Source of the DNA: an uncultured Collinsella sp.
GTDB taxonomy: Bacteria > Actinomycetota > Coriobacteriia > Coriobacteriales > Coriobacteriaceae
Direction of reading: 5' to 3'
Length of the DNA: 25,896 nt
Assembly: GCA_902476475.1 (NCBI GenBank)
Contig: CABSDO010000015.1
Span: 1 to 25,896, forward strand
Shown: in pieces, positions 1-6,913 of the stretch
Layout of the letters: each line of letters starts with the position of its first letter
Numbering within the stretch: the stretch's first letter is position 1
Position numbers and translations under genes: made by a program
The notes under the pieces: model-generated
The model's input: the letters and a program-made list of their open reading frames with translations, nothing else
What the model was told of the DNA's origin: nothing
Databases searched by the model: none

Positions 1-719
1 AAGAAGGCCGGTCGCAACAACCAGGGCCGCATCACGGTCCGTCATCAGGGCGGTGGCGTCAAGCGCCGTTACCGTCGCATCGACTTCAAGCGCAACAAGG
101 ACGGCGTGCCCGCCAAGGTTGCCACGATCGAGTACGATCCGAACCGTTCCGCTCGCATCGCTCTGCTGCACTACGCTGACGGTGAGAAGCGCTACATCCT
201 GGCCCCCAAGGGCCTCGAGGTCGGTCAGACCATCATGTCCGGTTCTGACGCCGACATCAAGCCGGGCAACGCTCTGCCCCTCGCCGACATCCCCGTCGGT
301 ACGCTCATCCACGCCGTCGCGAGTTCCAGCCGGGCAAGGGCGCTGCTATCGCCCGTTCCGCCGGTAACTCCTGCCAGCTGATGGGTAAGGAGGGCAAGTA
401 CGCTATCGTCCGTATGCCTTCCTCCGAGATGCGCCGCATCCTCGTTACCTGCCGCGCCACCGTCGGTGAGGTCGGCAACGCCGATCACTCTAACATCGTC
501 ATCGGTAAGGCCGGCCGTAAGCGTCACATGAACGTGCGCCCGACCGTCCGCGGTACCGTCATGAACCCTGTCGACCACCCGCACGGCGGTGGCGAGGGCA
601 AGAACCACACCTCTGGTCGTCCCTCTGTTACCCCCTGGGGTAAGCCGACGAAGGGCCTTCGTACGCGCAAGAAGAAGAAGGTCTCGAACCAGCACATCAT
701 TCGTCGCCGTAAGAAGTAA
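1..719 (+). CDS. rplB: 50S ribosomal protein L2, 5' partial, frameshifted
   Basis: L2 binds 23S rRNA near the peptidyl-transferase centre and is universal. The window opens inside the gene (KKAGRNNQGRITVRHQGGG in frame 1) and runs through GNALPLADIPVGTLIHAV. The frame then changes at about 316-321. After that QPGKGAAIARSAGNSCQLMGKEGKYAIVRMPSSEMR continues in the third frame to the typical C-terminus VMNPVDHPHGGGEGKNHTSGR...RRRKK and a TAA. Reading GCC GTC GAG TTC instead of the observed gccgtcgcgagttc restores IHAVEFQPGKG, so two extra bases (cg repeated) explain the break. Both halves are well conserved, so identity is certain. The frameshift is probably a sequence error because rplB is essential. 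The gene is followed by rpsS after 32 bases. Confidence 0.96.
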
Positions 720-751
720 TTTCGGATACCGAGTTTTAGGAGAAAGCACTT

Positions 752-982
752 ATGAGCAGAAGTCTCAAAAAGGGCCCGTTCGTGGAGACTCGCCTTCTCT
801 CGCGTATCACCGCGATGAACGAGGCTGGCAAGAAGGACGTCGTGAAGACCTGGTCCCGCGCGTCCACCATCTTCCCCGAGATGGTTGGTCACACCATCGC
901 CGTCCACGACGGCCGCAAGCATGTGCCCGTGTATGTTACCGAGTCCATGGTTGGTCACAAGCTCACCGTAAATGGCAACTAA
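752..982 (+). CDS. rpsS: 30S ribosomal protein S19, C-terminus lost by deletion
   Basis: S19 sits in the head of the 30S subunit. It starts at an ATG after a good ribosome binding site (ttaggag). MSRSLKKGPFVETRLL, the KTWSRASTIFPEMVGHTIAVHDGRKHVPVYV core and MVGHKL are all present. The family then continues with GEFAPTR and a basic tail to about 92 residues. Here the frame passes into TVNGN and stops at 76 residues, overlapping the rplV start. The join lies near 960-965 and appears to remove the last 16-18 codons of rpsS together with the intergenic bases and ribosome binding site of rplV. The identity is firm; the truncation is likely an artefact. Confidence 0.95.
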   Translation: MSRSLKKGPFVETRLLSRITAMNEAGKKDVVKTWSRASTIFPEMVGHTIAVHDGRKHVPVYVTESMVGHKLTVNGN

Positions 983-1343
983 GTCTATTGAAACTGAGGC
1001 CACCGAGGTTCGCGCCGTCGCTAAGTACGTGCGTGTTTCCCCCAGCAAGGCCCGCCTGGTGGTCGATCTGATCCGCCGCAAGCCTGTCGCTCAGGCCTTC
1101 GACATCCTCCACTTCTGCGACCGCGCCGTCGCCGTGGATGTCGAGAAGGTTCTCCGTTCCGCCGTTGCGAACGCCGAGAACAACAACGGTCTGCGTGCCG
1201 ACAACCTGGTTGTCGCCGCTGCCTATGTTGACGAGGGTCCGACGCTTAAGCGCATCCGTCCCCGCGCCAAGGGTTCCGCTTCTCGTATTCTGAAGCGTAC
1301 TTCCCACATCACCGTCGTCGTTGCTCCTCGAAAGGAGGCGTAA
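972..1343 (+). CDS. rplV: 50S ribosomal protein L22
   Basis: L22 lines the nascent-peptide exit tunnel. The 123-residue frame is complete: VRAVAKYVRVSPSKARLVVDLIRRK at the N-terminus, then AVANAENNNGLRADNLVVAAAYVDEGPTLKR and the basic RPRAKGSASRILKRTSHITVVV hairpin at the C-terminus. The start ATG at 972 lies inside the 3' end of rpsS and has no convincing Shine-Dalgarno sequence before it. That is unusual for this operon and fits the deletion proposed at the rpsS/rplV border. The ribosome binding site for the next gene, rpsC (aaaggagg), lies inside the last codons of this gene. Confidence 0.97.
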   Translation: MATKSIETEATEVRAVAKYVRVSPSKARLVVDLIRRKPVAQAFDILHFCDRAVAVDVEKVLRSAVANAENNNGLRADNLVVAAAYVDEGPTLKRIRPRAKGSASRILKRTSHITVVVAPRKEA

Positions 1344-1349
1344 AGCTGT

Positions 1350-2015
1350 ATGGGTCAGAAAGTCTACCCCACCGGCTTCCGTCTTGGCATCACCGAGAAC
1401 TGGCGCTCCCGCTGGTTCGCAGAGAAGGATTACGCTAAGACCCTCGGTAACGATCTCGAGATCCGCAAGTACCTCGAGAAGCGTCTTTCCCGCGCAGCTG
1501 TCTCCCGTGTCGAGATCGAGCGCGCTGGCGACAAGGTGAAGGTCATCATCCTCACCGCTCGCCCCGGCGTTGTCATCGGTAAGAAGGGTGCCGAGATCGA
1601 TACCCTCCGCACCGAGCTCGAGAAGGTCGCTGGCGTCTCCAAGGGCCAGCTCTCCGTCGACGTTGTCGAGATCAAGCGCCCCGAGCTCGACGCCAACCTC
1701 GTTGCTCAGTCTATCGCCGAGCAGCTCGAGGGCCGCGTTGCCTTCCGTCGCGCTATGCGCAAGGCTGTCCAGTCCGCCCGCAAGGCCGGCGCTAAGGGCA
1801 TCCGTATCCAGTGCTCTGGTCGTCTCGGCGGTGCCGAGATGGGCCGTCGTGAGTGGTACCGCGAGGGTCGCGTGCCTCTGCACACCCTCCGTGCCAAGAT
1901 CGACTACGGCACGGCTGACCTGGGCGAGAAGCTCCCGGGCCAGCCTGTTCCCAACCCTGCACTCGAGGGCTCTTCCCGTCCTCGTCGTCGTAACTCCGAG
2001 AGGAGGGGTCAGTAG
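1350..2015 (+). CDS. rpsC: 30S ribosomal protein S3 with an internal in-frame deletion
   Basis: S3 forms part of the mRNA entry site. The N-terminal region (MGQKVYPTGFRLGI), the KH domain with GKKGAEIDTLR (about residues 75-85) and the GRLGGAEMGRREWYREGRVPLHTLRAKIDYG segment are all conserved. In the family the next stretch is an aromatic/basic strand ending in G-(R/V)-I-G-V-K-V-W-I-Y-K-G. Here it is missing: IDYGTA is followed at once by DLGEKLPGQ. The join is near 1913-1918, keeps the frame, and removes roughly 18 residues. The tail PRRRNSERRGQ is the usual basic extension. The start ATG has a strong aaaggagg site. Identity is certain; the gap is probably an assembly error because the lost motif is near universal. 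Confidence 0.95.
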   Translation: MGQKVYPTGFRLGITENWRSRWFAEKDYAKTLGNDLEIRKYLEKRLSRAAVSRVEIERAGDKVKVIILTARPGVVIGKKGAEIDTLRTELEKVAGVSKGQLSVDVVEIKRPELDANLVAQSIAEQLEGRVAFRRAMRKAVQSARKAGAKGIRIQCSGRLGGAEMGRREWYREGRVPLHTLRAKIDYGTADLGEKLPGQPVPNPALEGSSRPRRRNSERRGQ

Positions 2016-2518
2016 TGCTTGCCCCTAAGCGTATTCTTCACCGCAAGGTGCAGCGTGGCTCCATGAAGGGCCAGGCCAAGGGTAATACCGAGCTGCATTT
2101 CGGCGAGTTTGGTATCCAGGCTCTCGAGGCCCATTGGATCACCAACCGTCAGATCGAGGCCGCTCGTATTGCCATGACCCGCTACATGAAGCGTGGCGGT
2201 CGTGTCTACATCACTATCTTCCCCGATAAGCCCATCACCAAGAAGCCTGCCGAGACTCGCATGGGTTCTGGTAAGGGTAACCCCGAGGAGTGGGTGGCCG
2301 TCGTCAAGCCCGGCCGCATCATGTTCGAGGTCAAGGGCGTGCCCGAGGAGGTCGCTCGCGAGGCTCTGCGTCTTGCACAGCACAAGCTTCCCATCAAGAC
2401 CAAGATTGTTGCTGCCAAGAACGCTGAGCAGCGCATCGAGAAGGAGATGGCTGAGGAGGCCGCTCTCGAGGCCAAGTGGGCTGCTGAGGACGCCGCCGCC
2501 GCCAAGGAGGAGAACTAA
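2015..2518 (+). CDS. rplP: 50S ribosomal protein L16
   Basis: L16 organises the A-site region of the 50S subunit. The frame begins with GTG overlapping the rpsC stop codon, behind gagaggagg inside rpsC. The core is complete: LHRKVQRGSMKGQAKG, WITNRQIEAARIAMTRYMKRGG, IFPDKPITKKPAETRMGSGKGNPEEWVAVVKPG and ALRLAQHKLPIKTKIV. At 167 residues it is about 30 longer than the usual 137-140. The extra C-terminus is a charged Glu/Ala-rich helix (about residues 135-167), which I take as a lineage-specific extension. No damage is seen. It is translationally coupled to rpmC through a TAATG overlap. Confidence 0.97.
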   Translation: MLAPKRILHRKVQRGSMKGQAKGNTELHFGEFGIQALEAHWITNRQIEAARIAMTRYMKRGGRVYITIFPDKPITKKPAETRMGSGKGNPEEWVAVVKPGRIMFEVKGVPEEVAREALRLAQHKLPIKTKIVAAKNAEQRIEKEMAEEAALEAKWAAEDAAAAKEEN

Positions 2519-2733
2519 TGAAGCCCGCAGAGATTCGTGAGCTCTCGGACGCTCAGCTCGTTGAGAAGCTGAAGGAAATGCGCGCCGAGCTCTTTAACCT
2601 TCGTTTCCAGATGGCCACCAGCCAGCTGGACAACACCGCTCGCGTCAACACCGTGAAGAAGGACATCGCTCGCGTCCTCACGGAGCAGCGCGCCCGCGAG
2701 ATCGCAGCGGAGAAGTCCGCTGTCGCCGAGTAG
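2518..2733 (+). CDS. rpmC: 50S ribosomal protein L29
   Basis: This is the small two-helix protein at the exit tunnel rim. The 71 residues start MKPAEIRELSDAQLVEKLKEMRAELFNLRFQMATSQLDN, the standard L29 pattern with the LFNLRFQ signature, followed by RVNTVKKDIARVLTEQRAREI. The start ATG shares one base with the rplP stop codon, which indicates translational coupling. Length and sequence are normal. Confidence 0.97.
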   Translation: MKPAEIRELSDAQLVEKLKEMRAELFNLRFQMATSQLDNTARVNTVKKDIARVLTEQRAREIAAEKSAVAE

Positions 2734-2749
2734 GACCTAAGGAGAGAAC

Positions 2750-3010
2750 ATGACTGATTCGCGTAACTCGCGTAAGGTCCGTACGGGTGTCGTTACCTCC
2801 GTCTCCGGTGCCAAGACCATTGTTGTCACCATCACCGAGCGCAAGCGTCACCCCAAGTACGGCAAGATGATGACCAGCTCCAAGAAGCTGCACGCTCACG
2901 ACGAGGAGTGCACGGCTGGCGTGGGCGACACCGTCCGCGTTATGGAGACCCGTCCTATGTCCAAGATGAAGCGTTGGCGCCTCATCGAGGTCGTCGAGCG
3001 CGCTAAATAA
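2750..3010 (+). CDS. rpsQ: 30S ribosomal protein S17
   Basis: S17 is a primary 16S rRNA binder with an OB fold. The 86 residues contain RKVRTGVVTSVSGAKTIVVTITERKRHPKYGK, followed by SSKKLHAHDEE, VGDTVRVMETRPMSKMKRWRL and VVERA, all typical and in full order. A good ribosome binding site (ctaaggag) precedes the ATG. A 118-base gap separates it from rplN, longer than the other gaps in this operon. That gap holds a small inverted repeat (gtatgc at 3050-3055 with gcatac at 3063-3068) and no gene I can recognise. Confidence 0.97.
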   Translation: MTDSRNSRKVRTGVVTSVSGAKTIVVTITERKRHPKYGKMMTSSKKLHAHDEECTAGVGDTVRVMETRPMSKMKRWRLIEVVERAK

Positions 3011-3128
3011 GCAGTCGCTCTTACGACTTGTACGTTTCCGAAGATGTGCGTATGCCTGGCTTGCATACCACAGGCCGTATAAAGGCAGCGCACCTCTCTT
3101 CGGTTCTTAGTTCGGAGGAACATCTACC

Positions 3129-3490
3129 ATGATTCAGATGCAAACCATGCTGAACGTCGCCGACAACTCCGGCGCTCGCAAGATTCGCTGCATCAAGGTG
3201 CTTGGCGGTTCCAAGCGTCGTTATGCAGGCATCGGCGATGTGTTCATCGGTGCTGTCCAGGAGGCTACCCCTGGCGCCAACGTCAAGAAGAAGGACGTTG
3301 TCCGTTGCGTCGTCGTTCGCACCGTTAAGGAGATCCGCCGCAAGGATGGCTCCTACATTCGCTTTGATGAGAACGCCTGCGTTGTCATCAACAACGATGG
3401 TTCGCCCGTCGGCACCCGTATCTTCGGGCCGATTGCAAGGGAACTGAGAGAAAAGAACAGATCGTCTCGCTCGCTCCCGAGACCCTGTAG
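3129..3490 (+). CDS. rplN: 50S ribosomal protein L14, frameshifted near the 3' end
   Basis: L14 is a universal 50S protein at the subunit interface. MIQMQTMLNVADNSGARKIRCIKVLGG, YAGIGDVFIGAVQEATPG, VVVRTVKEIRRKDGSYIRFDENACVVIN and GTRIFGPIARELREKN are all in one frame. After Asn110 that frame reads a nonsense tail to a stop at 3494. The real tail, IVSLAPETL and TAG at 3488-3490, lies in another frame. Loss of seven bases that would encode the family Phe-Met restores EKN-FM-KIVSLAPETL and gives exactly 122 residues, the usual L14 length. The 33 bases before the break (3426-3458) use gca, agg, aga and gaa codons that are rare in the rest of the operon. The ribosome binding site is tcggagg. Confidence 0.95.
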
Positions 3491-3503
3491 TTAGGGGAGA
3501 TAT

Positions 3504-3809
3504 ATGTATATCAAGAAGGGCGATAAGGTCCAGGTTCTCTCTGGTAAGGATCGCGGCAAGCAGGGCGTTATCCTGCGTGCTCTCCCTGCCGAGAACAAGG
3601 TCGTTGTCGAGGGCGTTTCGGTCGTCAAGAAGGCCGTCAAGCCCAACGCTGCCAACCAGCAGGGCGGCATCGTTTCGCAGGAGGCTCCCATCGATGCCTC
3701 CAACGTCAATCTCGTTTGCCCCGAGTGCGGTAAGGTTATCCGCGTCGGTCACGAGAAGGACGGCAAGAACAAGCTGCGCGTCTGCAAGAAGTGCGGCCAC
3801 AAGTTCTAA
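3504..3809 (+). CDS. rplX: 50S ribosomal protein L24
   Basis: L24 initiates 50S assembly through its KOW domain (YIKKGDKVQVLSGKDRGKQGVIL, residues 2-24). VVVEGVSVVKKAVKPN and QGGIVSQEAPIDASNVNLV follow. The C-terminus has two Cys pairs (CPECGK and CKKCGHKF), a possible zinc-binding end known in actinobacterial L24. The 101-residue protein is complete. It is the last ribosomal gene here: a terminator follows within 30 bases instead of the expected rplE. Confidence 0.96.
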   Translation: MYIKKGDKVQVLSGKDRGKQGVILRALPAENKVVVEGVSVVKKAVKPNAANQQGGIVSQEAPIDASNVNLVCPECGKVIRVGHEKDGKNKLRVCKKCGHKF

Positions 3810-3835
3810 GCTGCCCGCAACATCAAGTTGCTAGC

Positions 3836-3869
3836 AAAGGCCCGGATGCCACGGCACCCGGGCCTTTTT
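3836..3869 (+). terminator. Rho-independent terminator after rplX
   Basis: aaaggcccggatgcc pairs with ggcacccgggccttt (15 pairs, one mismatch, tiny loop), followed by a T run (cctttttc). It would end the ribosomal transcript right after rplX. Confidence 0.85.
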
Positions 3870-3878
3870 CTATCCCCA

Positions 3879-4012
3879 CTCATTGGGGACAGACTTAAAT
3901 TACTCATTGGGGACAGACTTACATGAGTGATTATGCTCATTGGGGACAGACTTAAATGAGTAGTCCCGGCAGTTGGGGACAGTCCCTATGTGCCGGCAGT
4001 TTGGGACGGTCC
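3879..4012 (+). repeat. Cluster of short GGGGACAG repeats
   Basis: Three near-identical copies of ctcattggggacagactta begin at 3879, 3903 and 3936. Two diverged copies follow: cagttggggacagtccc at 3970 and cagtttgggacggtcc at 3997. The diverged copies share the ttgggacag core. Repeats of this look are scattered outside genes in many bacteria, in some cases near REP-associated (RAYT) transposases. No transposase is present here, so that link is a guess. Confidence 0.7.
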
Positions 4013-4292
4013 TTTGATGTCTGGTGCCCCCAGAGGGGTGAAGTAATGCAGCTGGCTCTGTCTTTTAGGGCTTTGGTGTTCCGCCTCATTTTGTTCCACA
4101 AGAATCGTTGCATGCGCATTTACGCGCATAGCCTTGCGCGATAATGCGCATAGCCGCGCAAACATCTGCCAACTACGGCTAAATAATGACCGATAAGTAA
4201 ATAGACACGCAAACACGAGCAGATACGCGCGCAATTGTGCGAATATAGGGTTGTTAGAAATGAAGGACTTCCGATAACTCAGGAGGCACATA
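4013..4292. other. Non-coding leader of the oxidoreductase gene
   Basis: No gene is seen. The stretch turns AT-richer towards its right end (4180-4260). It contains two perfect direct repeats gcgcatagcc at 4124-4133 and 4146-4155, 22 bases apart (about two helix turns), plus a palindromic atgcgcat at about 4112. These may be regulator-binding sites for the following operon. No clear -35/-10 pair could be assigned. Confidence 0.35.
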
Positions 4293-5372
4293 ATGGCAGA
4301 TTCCAAACAGGCTCCGCTCGACGCCGAAGCAGCCGCTAAGGCGGCGTTTGCCTCGGTCCAGGATCAGCCGTTCCCCAACGATATTTTTACGGCTCCCGAG
4401 CTTCGCTGGGCTGTGATCGGGTGCGGCGTTATCGCCAACCAGATGGCCCAGTCTCTCGCTCTTGCCGGCCGCAAGCTTGCGGGCGTCGCCAACCGTACGC
4501 TGTCCAAGGCTCAGGCTTTTGCTGAGCAGTATGGCATCGAGAAGGTCTATGAAACGGTCGAGGACCTCTATGCCGATCCGAACATCGACGCGATCTATAT
4601 CACCACCCCGCACAACACGCATATCACCTACCTGCGAGCTGCTCTGGCAGCTGGTAAGCACGTGCTCTGCGAGAAGGCCATTACCCTCAATTCCGCTGAG
4701 CTCGACGAGGCGCGTGCCATCGCCGACGAGCACAACGTCGTCCTTATGGACGCCACCACGGTGCTTCACATGCCCTTGTATCAGGAGCTGCGCCGCCGCA
4801 TGGATGCCGGCGAGTTTGGCCGCATGAACCTTGCTCAGCTCAACTTTGGTAGCTACAAGGAGTACGGCGACCTGACCAATCGCTTCTACAACCGCAACCT
4901 TGCTGGCGGTGCCATGCTCGATATTGGCGTCTATGCCCTGTCCGTTATGCGCCTCTTTATGGCAAGCCAGCCCGCTGAGGTTGTCTCGCTGGGCAACACC
5001 TGTGAGACTGGTGTCGACGTTGCGGGCGGCATCGTCTGCCGTAATGCCGAACAGCAGCTGGGCGTGGTGAGCCTCACGCTTCACTCCAAGCAGCCCAAGC
5101 GTTCGGTCATTAGCTTCGACAAGTGCTATATCGAGGTCAACGATTATCCGCGTGCCGATCACGCAACCATCGTGTGGACTGCGGACGGCCATCGCGAGGA
5201 GGTTCACGCTGGCACCGAGGCCTACGCACTGTGCTACGAGATGGCCGACCTGGAGAAGGCCGTTGCCGGCGATGACTCGAAGCGCGAGCTTCTGGGCTAT
5301 GCTTCTGATGTTATGGAGCTTATGACCAAGCTCCGCGCCGATTGGGGAGTCGTGTACCCCGAGGAGGAGTAA
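4293..5372 (+). CDS. Gfo/Idh/MocA family oxidoreductase
   Basis: This is a predicted cytoplasmic NAD(P)-dependent dehydrogenase or dehydratase acting on a sugar or polyol; the substrate cannot be told. After a 35-residue N-terminal extension comes a Rossmann fold, WAVIGCGVIANQM (residues 39-51), then DAIYITTPHNTH (99-110). AGKHVLCEKAIT (120-131) holds the catalytic-region Lys; the usual EKP is EKA here. The C-terminal domain has the family GGAMLDIGVYAL motif (205-216). Length (359) is normal. A strong aggagg site precedes the ATG. The next gene, a DeoR-type regulator, starts three bases after the stop, so the two form an operon and the regulator probably controls this enzyme. Confidence 0.9.
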   Translation: MADSKQAPLDAEAAAKAAFASVQDQPFPNDIFTAPELRWAVIGCGVIANQMAQSLALAGRKLAGVANRTLSKAQAFAEQYGIEKVYETVEDLYADPNIDAIYITTPHNTHITYLRAALAAGKHVLCEKAITLNSAELDEARAIADEHNVVLMDATTVLHMPLYQELRRRMDAGEFGRMNLAQLNFGSYKEYGDLTNRFYNRNLAGGAMLDIGVYALSVMRLFMASQPAEVVSLGNTCETGVDVAGGIVCRNAEQQLGVVSLTLHSKQPKRSVISFDKCYIEVNDYPRADHATIVWTADGHREEVHAGTEAYALCYEMADLEKAVAGDDSKRELLGYASDVMELMTKLRADWGVVYPEEE

Positions 5373-5375
5373 GCG

Positions 5376-6122
5376 ATGCTAGCGGAAGATAGGCTCAACG
5401 CGATCGTGGCGATGGTGCAGCAGGCCGGCTCGGTTACCGTACCAGAGCTTGCTGAGGCCCTGGGCGTGACGGCGTCTACCATTCGGCGCGACCTGCAGAC
5501 GCTCGACCGAGCGCACCGCATCGCCAAGGTCCACGGTGGGGCGACGAGTCTTGAGCGCGCGCACGTGACGCGCGACCTAACGCTTAATGAGCGCAGCGAC
5601 CTCCATAACGATGACAAGGAGCGTATATGCGCCCGTGCGGCGGCGCTTGTGGAGCCTGAGAGCTTTGTATACATCGACTCGGGCTCGACGACGCTCAAGC
5701 TCATCGAGCATCTTCCACACCTTGAAGATGTCACCTATGTGACCGATTCCGTGCTCCATGCTCAACGCCTTGCTTTGCGTGGCATGCGTATCGTGGTGCT
5801 GGGCGGCGAGCTCAAACCCGAGACCGAGGCGCTCGTTGGCCCCGATGCCTTGGCAACCTTAGACCGCTACAACTTCAACTGTGGCTTTTGGGGCTCTAAC
5901 GGCATTGCCGCCGAGCAGGGCTTCACAGCGCCCGATATCGAGGAGGCGCAAGTAAAGCGTATCTCGATGCGCCATACGGCCAAGCGCTTCGTAATCTCGG
6001 ACGCCAGTAAATTTGGCATGGTGGCGCCCGTCAAGTTCGCGGACTTCCGCGACGCAACGATTATTACCGCAGGCGATGTCCCCGCCAAGTACCGGGCAAT
6101 GGACAACGTCATCACGGTCTAA
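5376..6122 (+). CDS. DeoR/GlpR-type transcriptional regulator
   Basis: Predicted repressor responding to a sugar phosphate. The N-terminal winged HTH (residues 5-55) includes VTVPELAEALGVTASTIRRDLQTLD, the DeoR signature, followed by KVHGGA. The C-terminal sensor domain has YIDSGSTTLKLIEHL (about 95-108), VLGGELKPETEALVGP and GFWGSNGI, matching the phosphosugar-binding fold of the family. The 248-residue length is usual. It is translationally coupled to the upstream oxidoreductase, with its ribosome binding site inside that gene's last codons (gaggagg). The inducer is unknown. Confidence 0.92.
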   Translation: MLAEDRLNAIVAMVQQAGSVTVPELAEALGVTASTIRRDLQTLDRAHRIAKVHGGATSLERAHVTRDLTLNERSDLHNDDKERICARAAALVEPESFVYIDSGSTTLKLIEHLPHLEDVTYVTDSVLHAQRLALRGMRIVVLGGELKPETEALVGPDALATLDRYNFNCGFWGSNGIAAEQGFTAPDIEEAQVKRISMRHTAKRFVISDASKFGMVAPVKFADFRDATIITAGDVPAKYRAMDNVITV

Positions 6123-6140
6123 CAGCAGGGGACGGGCAAG

Positions 6141-6188
6141 CGCCAAAACCACCGCGAAGGGGTAGGAACCTATGTGGTGGTTTTGACG
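6141..6188 (+). terminator. Hairpin downstream of the DeoR-type gene
   Basis: cgccaaaaccacc pairs with ggtggttttgacg (13 bases, one mismatch) across a loop of about 23 bases. It lies just after the stop codon. The run of T is part of the stem and no clean T tail follows, so it may be a terminator or a mobile palindromic repeat. Confidence 0.4.
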
Positions 6189-6199
6189 TTTGTCCAGAT

Positions 6200-6240
6200 A
6201 AAACCTGCCAAAATAAACCTGTCCCTTTTCGGCAGGTTTT
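6200..6240. terminator. Bidirectional terminator between convergent genes
   Basis: aaaacctgcc (6200-6209) pairs with ggcaggtttt (6231-6240), giving A and T runs on both strands. It sits between the DeoR-type gene (plus) and the pseudouridine synthase (minus), and overlaps the latter's stop codon. Confidence 0.75.
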
Positions 6241-6898
6241 AGGGCTCCCAGGGGCAGGGGGCTTCTATGCGGATGTGCTCGCCGGTTACGGGATGCGTGA
6301 AGGACACGCTGTGGGCGTGGAGCATCAGGCCACAGGGGCGCGGCGTTCCGTACAGGTCGTCGCCAACCAGGGGATGACGCTCGCTCGCCAGGTGCACGCG
6401 AATTTGGTGCTTGCGGCCCGTGAGCAACTCGACATCGATATACGAGCGCGTGGGCAGGCCTCGGCGGCTCTTAAGGCGCTTGAGCACCTTCACGCGCGTC
6501 TGAGACGGCTTGCCGCTGGCGCCAACGCGCATCTTGCGGCTATCGTGGCGGTCGCGGGCGATGGGCTTGTCGATGAGCTTTTCGTTCCAGTCGATTTTGC
6601 CCTCGGCGAGCGCCAGATAGTGCTTTTCGAATGCGTGGTCGATGACCATCTGGTCAAAGGCGGGCTGCGTCTGCTTGTCGAGCGAAAACAGCACCACGCC
6701 GGTGGTGTCGCGGTCCAGGCGGTTGAGCGGCTGCATGTCGGTCGCGGCAAAGCCGTCGCCCATCGCCAGCAGCAGGTCGCTGGCGTAGTCGGTGAGCGTG
6801 CGCTCGCCGGTGCCGTCGCCGTGGACGATCATGCCGGCGGGCTTGTCGATGGCCATGAGCCAGGCGTCGCAGTAGAGGACTTGAGGTTCTTCGTTCAC
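6239..6898 (-). CDS. RluA-family RNA pseudouridine synthase
   Basis: Isomerises uridine to pseudouridine in rRNA or tRNA. The 219-residue protein is a bare catalytic domain without an N-terminal S4 domain. LNRLDRDTTGVVLF (residues 58-71) is the family motif HRLDxxTSG with His replaced by Asn and Ser by Thr; Asp62 is the predicted catalytic residue. DKPAGMIVH (18-26) and GRKHQIRVHLASERHPLVGDDLYG plus LMLHAHSVSF near the end are also typical. The start is GTG at 6898, preceded by gaaagg. It begins 15 bases after the U32 gene and is probably co-transcribed with it. That pairing would put two RNA-modifying enzymes together. The target site is not predictable. Confidence 0.9.
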   Translation of the reverse strand: MNEEPQVLYCDAWLMAIDKPAGMIVHGDGTGERTLTDYASDLLLAMGDGFAATDMQPLNRLDRDTTGVVLFSLDKQTQPAFDQMVIDHAFEKHYLALAEGKIDWNEKLIDKPIARDRHDSRKMRVGASGKPSQTRVKVLKRLKSRRGLPTRSYIDVELLTGRKHQIRVHLASERHPLVGDDLYGTPRPCGLMLHAHSVSFTHPVTGEHIRIEAPCPWEP

Positions 6899-6913
6899 GT
6901 GTAAGCCTTTCGG

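Noticed and set aside
963..1883. 306-codon minus-strand frame opposite rplV and rpsC
   Set aside because: Antisense shadow of ribosomal genes with no domain.
1..3490. Programmed ribosomal frameshifts in rplB and rplN
   Set aside because: No slippery heptamer or downstream structure is seen, these genes are not known to use recoding, and the rplN case needs seven missing bases.
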